A stretch of 64,000 bases of DNA from an uncultured Bacilli bacterium (GTDB lineage Bacteria > Bacillota_I > Bacilli_A > RF39 > UBA660). The notes below the pieces were generated by a model. It did no database searches and was not told where the DNA came from. It saw nothing but the letters and a program-made list of their open reading frames with translations. The translations under genes and the position numbers were made by a program. Location of the stretch: contig CAKOXP010000005.1 of NCBI GenBank assembly GCA_934130175.1, forward strand, positions 1 through 64,000. Direction: 5' to 3'. Of this stretch, positions 58,221 through 64,000 are shown one piece after another (the stretch's first letter is position 1; each line of letters starts with the position of its first letter).

Positions 58221-59354
58221 ATGAACAAAGAAAAGATTAAAAATATTTTATTCTATATGGCATATTTCTTGATGATATTTTTATCAATGTTTTCGAGAAT
58301 CCCAATTATAGAAGAAAATTATAAAATGATTGAATCAATATCATTAGGATTATTGATTTTTACAGCAATATTACAAAGTCATAAACTTAAAAATAAGGAA
58401 TTAATGATAATGATTTTAATTATGTTAGCAGTATTGATGTCTTATGTTTTCAGTGGCGATCCTATTATATTGAAATTGTTTTTAGTCATATACTCCAGTA
58501 AAAGTTTAGATTTTAATGATTTCATAAAGAAGGATCTATATGTTAAGTTGATATTTTTCATAATTGTCATTATTTTACATTTTAATGGATTAACTGTTGA
58601 CTACATCATGTACAGAAGTGATGGTACTATGAGAAACTCTATGGGATTTTCTCACCCTAATATTTTTGGATTATATATCTTTATGTTTTGTATGGAATTA
58701 GTGTATTTGAAAAGAAATAAATTAAAATTATATGATTATGCAATTGTTATTTGTTTATTGTTAGTTATATATAACTATTCTGATAGTAGGGCTAGTATTG
58801 TCTCATTGGTATTATTAATTATACTTTTACTTACTAAGAATTTTCTAATAAAGTATGTATTTTCAAGAAAAGTTACTAAGTTTTTTGTACAAAATTCATT
58901 TTTAATTTTTACAATTATAACCTATATTGCAACCATACTGTATAGTAATAACTATGGAATTGGAAAAATTATGAATACAATTACATCAAACAGAATTTCA
59001 TCTATTTGTTATTTCCTAGATAATTATGGAATTAACTTATTTGGAAAAAAATTATATTTAGTTTCTACAGAAAAATCAGTACTCTTAAATATTAAGGCAT
59101 ATATACTTGATAATTGTTATTTTAATTTATTGATTAAACATGGGGCAATTATATTTTTGATAATATTTTTAATAACAAGAAAAATGTTTGAAAAGTTATA
59201 TCATTCCAAAAAATTTAGTTTAATTATAATATTCTTAGTTTTATTAGTATATGGCTTGATGGAAAATAGTATTTTTAAGATAACTTATACACCATTTTTA
59301 TTATATTTTGGTAATGTTTTATATTCCAAGAAGGAAAGTGATAAATATGAATAA
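58221..59354 (+). CDS. wzy: Capsule repeat-unit polymerase (Wzy-like)
   Basis: A 377-aa protein with ten to eleven hydrophobic helices and the polymerase-type periplasmic pattern (RSDGTMRNSMGFSHPNIFG, then SDSRASIVSLVLL) seen in Wzy/O-antigen polymerases. Sequence similarity between Wzy proteins is always low. The call rests on topology, those loops, and its place beside the flippase, which it overlaps by 8 bp. Confidence 0.8.
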   Translation: MNKEKIKNILFYMAYFLMIFLSMFSRIPIIEENYKMIESISLGLLIFTAILQSHKLKNKELMIMILIMLAVLMSYVFSGDPIILKLFLVIYSSKSLDFNDFIKKDLYVKLIFFIIVIILHFNGLTVDYIMYRSDGTMRNSMGFSHPNIFGLYIFMFCMELVYLKRNKLKLYDYAIVICLLLVIYNYSDSRASIVSLVLLIILLLTKNFLIKYVFSRKVTKFFVQNSFLIFTIITYIATILYSNNYGIGKIMNTITSNRISSICYFLDNYGINLFGKKLYLVSTEKSVLLNIKAYILDNCYFNLLIKHGAIIFLIIFLITRKMFEKLYHSKKFSLIIIFLVLLVYGLMENSIFKITYTPFLLYFGNVLYSKKESDKYE

Positions 59355-60783
59355 GGTTAAAAGCAACTTTCTATATAATATAGTTTATCAATTATTAGTA
59401 TTAGTTATTCCGCTAATAACTGCTCCATATCTTTCTAGAGTTATAGGCGCATCTGGTGTTGGAATATACTCATATACATATTCAATTGTTTACTATTTTA
59501 TGTTACTTGTACTACTGGGAGTTAATAATTATGGCAATAGATCAATTGCTAAAGTAAGAAATAATAAAGATAGGCTATCAAAAACATTTTGGAGTATATA
59601 TTTGTTTCAATTGTTAATGGGAATTATCATGCTTTTTTTCTATATTATGTATGTGTTGTTGATTAATAATAATTATACAAGTATTGCATGGATTGAAACT
59701 TTATTCATAATTTCTGCAATGATAGATATTAATTGGTTTTACTTTGGACTAGAAGAATTTAAAATAACAATCACAAGAAATATGTGCATAAAAGTATTGT
59801 CTGTTATACTAATATTTATATTTGTAAGAGCTAAGGGAGATTTGTGGAAGTATACTTTAATTATGTCTTCAACGACATTAATCAGTCAGTTAGTTTTGTG
59901 GTCATTTGTTTGTAAAAAGGTTAATTTCATCAAAGTTTCTAAACATGATATATTGAAACATATTAAGCCTAACTTAATTCTTTTCATACCTGTTATTGCA
60001 GTTAGCTTATATAAAATAATGGATAAAATTATGTTGGGTTCTATGTCTAGTATTGTTGAAGTTGGTTATTATGAAAATGCAGAGAAAATTATTAATATTC
60101 CATTAACTTTCATAACATCATTAGGAACTGTTATGCTCCCTAGAATATCAAATATTTTGGCAAATGGAGATATAAGTAAAGTTAATGAGTATATTAGTAA
60201 ATCGGTTTCGTTTGTTATGTTTCTATCATTCGCAATGTGTTTTGGGTTGATTGCAGTTGGATATAATTTTGCTCCAATCTACTTTGGAAAAGATTTTCAA
60301 AAAACAGGAATATTGATAATGTTATTATCAGTAACTTTACCATTCTTATCATTTGCCAATGTGCTTAGAACACAATATTTAATACCAAATGAAGAAGATA
60401 AAGTATATATTATTTCTGTATCACTTGGAGCTTTAATAAACTTAATTATGAATTTTATTTTTATTCCAATGTACTATAGCATAGGTGCTTGTATTGGTAC
60501 AATTGCTGCAGAATTTACTGTAATGTTTTATCAAGTTATATCTGTTAGAAAAAAATTGAACATAAAAAAATACATCAAAAATATTTCTACATTCTTTATT
60601 AAATCATTTATAATGTTTGTAATAGTATATAGTTTTAATTATATTCATATGAATGATCTTATAAGAATCTTTGTTCAGGTATTAATTGGTATAACAATAT
60701 ATTTGTTGTTAAACTATAAATATATAAATTCGATAATTGATTTTAAAAAGGTATTTATTAAATTCAGAAAGAAATTTAATTAA
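59347..60783 (+). CDS. wzx: Polysaccharide flippase (Wzx-like)
   Basis: The ATG at 59347 follows AAGGAAAG inside the end of the polymerase gene. A 478-aa MOP-family protein with 12-14 helices and the N-terminal Wzx signature (YNIVYQLLVLVIPLITAPYLSR split, then VIGASGVGIYSYTYSI) plus IMLGSMSSIVEVGYYENAEKI. It moves lipid-linked repeat units outward for Wzy polymerisation. Last gene of the capsule operon. Confidence 0.92.
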   Translation: MNKVKSNFLYNIVYQLLVLVIPLITAPYLSRVIGASGVGIYSYTYSIVYYFMLLVLLGVNNYGNRSIAKVRNNKDRLSKTFWSIYLFQLLMGIIMLFFYIMYVLLINNNYTSIAWIETLFIISAMIDINWFYFGLEEFKITITRNMCIKVLSVILIFIFVRAKGDLWKYTLIMSSTTLISQLVLWSFVCKKVNFIKVSKHDILKHIKPNLILFIPVIAVSLYKIMDKIMLGSMSSIVEVGYYENAEKIINIPLTFITSLGTVMLPRISNILANGDISKVNEYISKSVSFVMFLSFAMCFGLIAVGYNFAPIYFGKDFQKTGILIMLLSVTLPFLSFANVLRTQYLIPNEEDKVYIISVSLGALINLIMNFIFIPMYYSIGACIGTIAAEFTVMFYQVISVRKKLNIKKYIKNISTFFIKSFIMFVIVYSFNYIHMNDLIRIFVQVLIGITIYLLLNYKYINSIIDFKKVFIKFRKKFN

Positions 60784-60915
60784 AATAAGTATTGTCTAAA
60801 AATTACTACTATTAATTATTTGATTAAATGATAATATGAAGATTGTATTTATCAAAAGAAAGATAAGACAATACTAAACATATATAATGAATTTATTATA
60901 GAAAGATGGTATATT

Positions 60916-61374
60916 ATGAATAAGAAATTAATAATTTATGTAATATTATCTATTATTTGTATGGGCATTATCTTTTGTTTTTCTAGTAGAAATACTATAG
61001 AATCTAATAGTACTAGTAAAAACTTAATTAGAAATGTAATTGATAAGTATGAATCTATTACGGGTAAAAAAATAAATAAAGAAAGCCTTGTTACTAAACT
61101 TAATTATCCAATTAGAAAATTAGCTCATTTTAGTATTTATTTTCTACTTGGATTAGTAGTATATGGCTTGTTTTTACATACAAATATGAAACATAAACTC
61201 TTATTTTCAATTCTTACATGTGTAGTTTATGCTTCATTTGATGAGATACATCAATTATTTGTTTTAGGAAGAACTGGACAAGTTTTAGATGTATTTATAG
61301 ATAGTATGGGAAGTATCATAGGTATGATATTAATTAAAATATTAATAAGAAAAAGAGGTAAAATTTATGAATGA
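60916..61374 (+). CDS. VanZ-family membrane protein
   Basis: A 152-aa protein with four helices and the family motifs FCFSSRNTIESN, LNYPIRKLAHFSIYFLLGL and YASFDEIHQLFVLGRTGQVLDVFIDSMGSIIG. It is shorter than the VanZ protein at 43076 and of the VanZ-B subtype. It overlaps the next gene by 8 bp. Function undetermined. Nearby capsule genes suggest envelope association. Confidence 0.85.
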   Translation: MNKKLIIYVILSIICMGIIFCFSSRNTIESNSTSKNLIRNVIDKYESITGKKINKESLVTKLNYPIRKLAHFSIYFLLGLVVYGLFLHTNMKHKLLFSILTCVVYASFDEIHQLFVLGRTGQVLDVFIDSMGSIIGMILIKILIRKRGKIYE

Positions 61375-62443
61375 AGAAGTAGCAAAGTTAATAAGAGATG
61401 AATTATTAAGTCAAAATAATAAACCAATTAATTATGATTTTGATTTAGTTGATCATTTAAAAACTTATACCGATAAAGAGTTATCTAGAAGTATTTATAC
61501 AAGTCTTTATCAAAAGATGGGAATTGATACTATTATTAATACTGATATTGGAAAAACAAAGACTGATAAAATTAACTATATATTAGATAACTTGGAAACA
61601 ATTGTAAAATATTATTTAGAAATAATACCTGAACATGTTTTTTTACAATATAAAAAACTATTAAATATGAATGGAGAAGCCTGTATTGATTTATCTAGAG
61701 AACTTGTTTTTAGCATTAGTTTTATGTTAGCTATAAAATCAAGTATTTTTGGAAAAGTTTACTATAAAGATGATGCTGCAACTATTTATATCCATGAAGA
61801 TATTAAAAATATTATGACTAAATTTATTAAAGAAAAGGAAGTTATTAAAGAAAATAAGTTTAATAATAAAATATATAGTTTTGTTAAAAATTTAACTTAT
61901 ACTTATGGAATTTTAACAGATGAAGAAGCTTATATGATGTTTACTAAATGTAATAATTCAAAAATAGATGATGATAAATTTACAAAAATAATATATGGAT
62001 ATCAATTTGTAGAAGATGATTTTGTTATACATAACACGGATGAGGAAATGTTAATTTGTAATATGGAGTTTTATGAAAAAGAAGATGCTTTAGATTTTTA
62101 TAATAATTTATCATCTAAACTAAATGATAAATTAACACTTAATGATATTAATTCTATTGGTGATGTGACTTATTTTCACAAGTTTAAACCATATAAAGAG
62201 TTAGTTAAGTTTATAGAAAAGAATTTTGAATTTACTAAATCTGATATAAAAAACATAGATGAATTTTTAATAGATGACTTTATTCTAACTTCACAAATAT
62301 CAATTGATAAGGCCGTTTCTAATTATAGAAAAAATATAAAAGATCAATTTGATCTTGATTATATGGAAGAAGAAATAATCTTAAATTATTTAAAAGAAAT
62401 ATATCAAAAAATGCCTAAGTGGAGTAAAAGGGGAAATGTTTAA
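61367..62443 (+). CDS. Hypothetical protein ending in a PKWSKRG motif (358 aa)
   Basis: A soluble, mostly helical protein with a C-terminal YLKEIYQKMPKWSKRG tail, which I have seen at the end of other uncharacterised Firmicutes proteins. AGAGGTAAA SD, 8-bp overlap with the VanZ gene, so they are co-translated. No catalytic motif seen. A strong terminator follows. Confidence 0.65.
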   Translation: MNEEVAKLIRDELLSQNNKPINYDFDLVDHLKTYTDKELSRSIYTSLYQKMGIDTIINTDIGKTKTDKINYILDNLETIVKYYLEIIPEHVFLQYKKLLNMNGEACIDLSRELVFSISFMLAIKSSIFGKVYYKDDAATIYIHEDIKNIMTKFIKEKEVIKENKFNNKIYSFVKNLTYTYGILTDEEAYMMFTKCNNSKIDDDKFTKIIYGYQFVEDDFVIHNTDEEMLICNMEFYEKEDALDFYNNLSSKLNDKLTLNDINSIGDVTYFHKFKPYKELVKFIEKNFEFTKSDIKNIDEFLIDDFILTSQISIDKAVSNYRKNIKDQFDLDYMEEEIILNYLKEIYQKMPKWSKRGNV

Positions 62444-62467
62444 ACTATGAAAAATCATAGTTTTTTT
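62442..62467 (+). terminator. Terminator after the VanZ/hypothetical operon
   Basis: AAACTATGA (62442-62450) pairs with TCATAGTTT (62455-62463), then TTTT. Confidence 0.8.
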
Positions 62468-62545
62468 GTGTAAAAAGATTAAATTTTTATAATTTGATAT
62501 TGAAATAATGGTTATTATATTTATATAATAATATAGGTGATAGCT

Positions 62546-64000
62546 ATGAATAATACAAAAAAAGCTTTTTTTGGTGTTTTCTTTTTAATAATTATTCTTG
62601 TAGTAATAATTGGCAGTAGTTATGCTTGGCTAAATATTAATAAAGAGGGTAAAAATACAAATATATTAAAAGCAGGTGATTTAAAGTTAAGCTTAATTGA
62701 ATGTAGTGAGGATATATTATTAGAGGAGGCTTATCCAATTTCTGATACAGCAGGAGAAAATCAAGCTAAAACTTGTAAATTTTCTCTTCAAAATGAGGGA
62801 AGTTCTGATATTGATTTTTCTGCATACTTTATTGATAATGATATTCCTAATGATGAAACACGTATGAATGATAAATATGTAAAATTTAATATTAAAGATG
62901 TTGATACAAATAGATCTAGAACTGAACTTCTTTCCAATAAAACAAACAGAGAAATAACTAATGGTACCATAGAAGCAAAAACAACTAAAGTTTATGAGTT
63001 TAGAGTATGGATGGATTATAATGCAGATAATGCTGCGATGAATACTATTTTTAATTCTAGGATAAAAATTGATGGAAATCAGAACACCTCAATAATAAAG
63101 GCTTCTACTTGGTTTTGGGCAAATCCAAATCTAGATTATGAGATGCAATATGTAACTAATAAAGAAAAACGCGAATCTGTAATTAATCATTTACAAAAAG
63201 TTGGTATAAATGAAATTTATATAAATATGTTTTTAACAGATGGTTATGATAGTTTTGTAAATACCTATAGTGATTTTATTGAATATGCCAATAGTAAAAA
63301 TATTAAGATATTTTGGTTAGATGGTGATCCTTCATCTATTATGGAAGAAAATTATAAAGTAACTGTAGATGATAAACTCGAGGCTATTGAAAAGTACAAT
63401 AATTCCCATAAAGGTAAAATAGAGGGTATGCATTATGATATTGAATTTTATGCTGAGTCAAATAATGATTTTGGAGCAGGTTTATGGATTGATGGTCAAA
63501 GCGAAGAAGCTAAAAAAAGTAAAAGAAGATTATATTACATAAATTATGCCAAGTATGCATATCAAAAGGCTAAGACAAAGGGAATTAGTATTGCTTTTGA
63601 TGTAACTCAGGAGTTATCAAAATTTACCTATTACGATGAAGATAAGATAGAAAAAAATATGATGGAAGAGTTACTTAAATATAGTGATAGTTTAACTGTT
63701 ATGTATTATGTAACTCAACAAAAGTATTTAACAACCAACAATATGTTAACAAAGACAGGAGAATTTAGATTTGATAATGGTGAGACTATTACTGTTAATA
63801 AATCAACATTGAGTTATATAAATGATGCTAAAAAAGATTACCGAATAGGTAGTGAGGTAAGTTCATTTAGAAAGGATTATTCAAAATCTTATGATTGTAG
63901 TGAGTCATATATAAAAGAATTAGTTCCAACTTATATAGACTTGGATTTTGTTAATACTGAAAATGTATGGAAATACTTAAATTATTATTATAATTTGGAA
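62546..64000 (+). CDS. TasA-like exported protein with a TIM-barrel-like domain (partial, runs off window)
   Basis: ATG 62546 after AGGTGATAG. 485 codons are open to the window end with no stop. An N-terminal helix (FFGVFFLIIILVVIIGSSYAW) matches SipW/TasA/camelysin-type signal sequences. A beta-domain of about 120 residues with conserved cysteines (LIECSEDILL, KTCKFSLQN) follows. From about residue 185 there is an (alpha/beta) enzyme-like region (WFWANPNLDYEMQYV, INEIYINMFLTDGYDSF, HYDIEFYAES, MYYVTQQKYL) resembling glycoside-hydrolase barrels, with possible acidic catalytic residues in HYDIEF. Probably a surface glycan-binding or degrading protein. Confidence 0.75.
   Translation, partial: MNNTKKAFFGVFFLIIILVVIIGSSYAWLNINKEGKNTNILKAGDLKLSLIECSEDILLEEAYPISDTAGENQAKTCKFSLQNEGSSDIDFSAYFIDNDIPNDETRMNDKYVKFNIKDVDTNRSRTELLSNKTNREITNGTIEAKTTKVYEFRVWMDYNADNAAMNTIFNSRIKIDGNQNTSIIKASTWFWANPNLDYEMQYVTNKEKRESVINHLQKVGINEIYINMFLTDGYDSFVNTYSDFIEYANSKNIKIFWLDGDPSSIMEENYKVTVDDKLEAIEKYNNSHKGKIEGMHYDIEFYAESNNDFGAGLWIDGQSEEAKKSKRRLYYINYAKYAYQKAKTKGISIAFDVTQELSKFTYYDEDKIEKNMMEELLKYSDSLTVMYYVTQQKYLTTNNMLTKTGEFRFDNGETITVNKSTLSYINDAKKDYRIGSEVSSFRKDYSKSYDCSESYIKELVPTYIDLDFVNTENVWKYLNYYYNLE

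Noticed and set aside
1..64000. DGR reverse transcriptase, Avd or template repeat within the window
   Set aside because: No frame with reverse transcriptase motifs and no AAC-rich copy of either variable repeat was seen. The DGR idea depends on loci outside the window.
1..64000. CRISPR array
   Set aside because: No regularly spaced direct repeats. The iterons at the Fic gene are contiguous 11-bp units, not spacer-separated.
1..64000. Mycoplasma-type genetic code (UGA = Trp)
   Set aside because: UGA ends several genes at the expected place (39473, 56047), and sporulation and wall genes are present.

Overview
The window comes from a very AT-rich Gram-positive genome. The standard code is used: UGA is a stop, for example at the ends of 39333-39473 and 55325-56047. 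Gene order is typical of Bacilli (yqeG-yqeH, dnaG-rpoD-trmK, yqfC-yqfD ... ybeY-dgkA-cdd-era-yqzL-recO). Endospore genes are scattered through it: a proSigK-like sigma factor, GerE, SpoIIIAH, YqfC, YqfD and a GerMN protein. I infer an uncultured endospore-forming Bacillota of the gut-associated Bacilli type (RF39/ML615J-28/Erysipelotrichia-like). The lineage is inference, not proof. The usual ribosome binding site is AGGTGAT or AGGAGG, and many apparent GTG starts are really part of the Shine-Dalgarno (SD) sequence of an ATG a few codons further in. I moved starts accordingly.

Layout: 1-0.94 kb, a surface protein behind a poly-G promoter. 1-13.6 kb, housekeeping genes (aldolase, MATE-like protein, HTH/membrane regulator, a collagen-like protein with a glycosyltransferase, ArsP_2 transporter, SigK, polysaccharide deacetylase, YqeG/YqeH). 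13.7-16.3 kb, a second poly-G surface protein with a GC-rich variable C-terminus, then an Rpn-type nuclease and its decayed duplicate. 16.5-26.8 kb, dnaG-rpoD-trmK, YetF, GHL10 hydrolase, two pilin-like proteins, endonuclease IV and PBP2. 26.9-28.3 kb, a surface protein ending in a second GC-rich variable segment. 28.6-36.6 kb, rpmG-efp, a Fic gene between direct repeats, SDR, YnbB-like enzyme and sporulation genes. 36.7-39.8 kb, tRNA-Arg(UCU) and an unlisted two-peptide bacteriocin locus with a C39 peptidase/ABC exporter. 39.9-41.6 kb, rpsU and two further poly-G surface genes in tandem. 41.7-47.4 kb, the yqfC-to-recO operon ending in an ADP-ribosyltransferase-like gene. 47.5-50.1 kb, a membrane protein with three copies of an unrecognised repeat. 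50.2-53.2 kb, four tandem DUF1016/PDDEXK genes, two of them broken. 53.4-60.8 kb, a Wzx/Wzy capsule locus with a Stealth phosphotransferase. 60.9-64 kb, a VanZ protein, an unknown protein, and a TasA-like/TIM-barrel gene running off the window.

The most interesting theme is programmed surface variation. Four genes share an N-terminal anchor module. Each is preceded by a 9-10 nt G tract lying inside the -35/-10 spacer, where slippage would switch transcription. Each also has a covarying leader hairpin that places the SD in its loop and the A of the start ATG in its stem. In three of the four, an intrinsic terminator overlaps the -35. One of these proteins, and the separate gene at 26895, end in GC-rich stretches of NNC/NNT codons that look like the variable repeats of diversity-generating retroelements, although no reverse transcriptase or template repeat lies in the window. 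The DUF1016 array shows a parallel pattern: constant ends, variable cores, and a compensated palindrome inside every copy. The bacteriocin cluster, capsule locus, collagen-like glycoprotein and pilins complete a strongly surface- and competition-oriented region.
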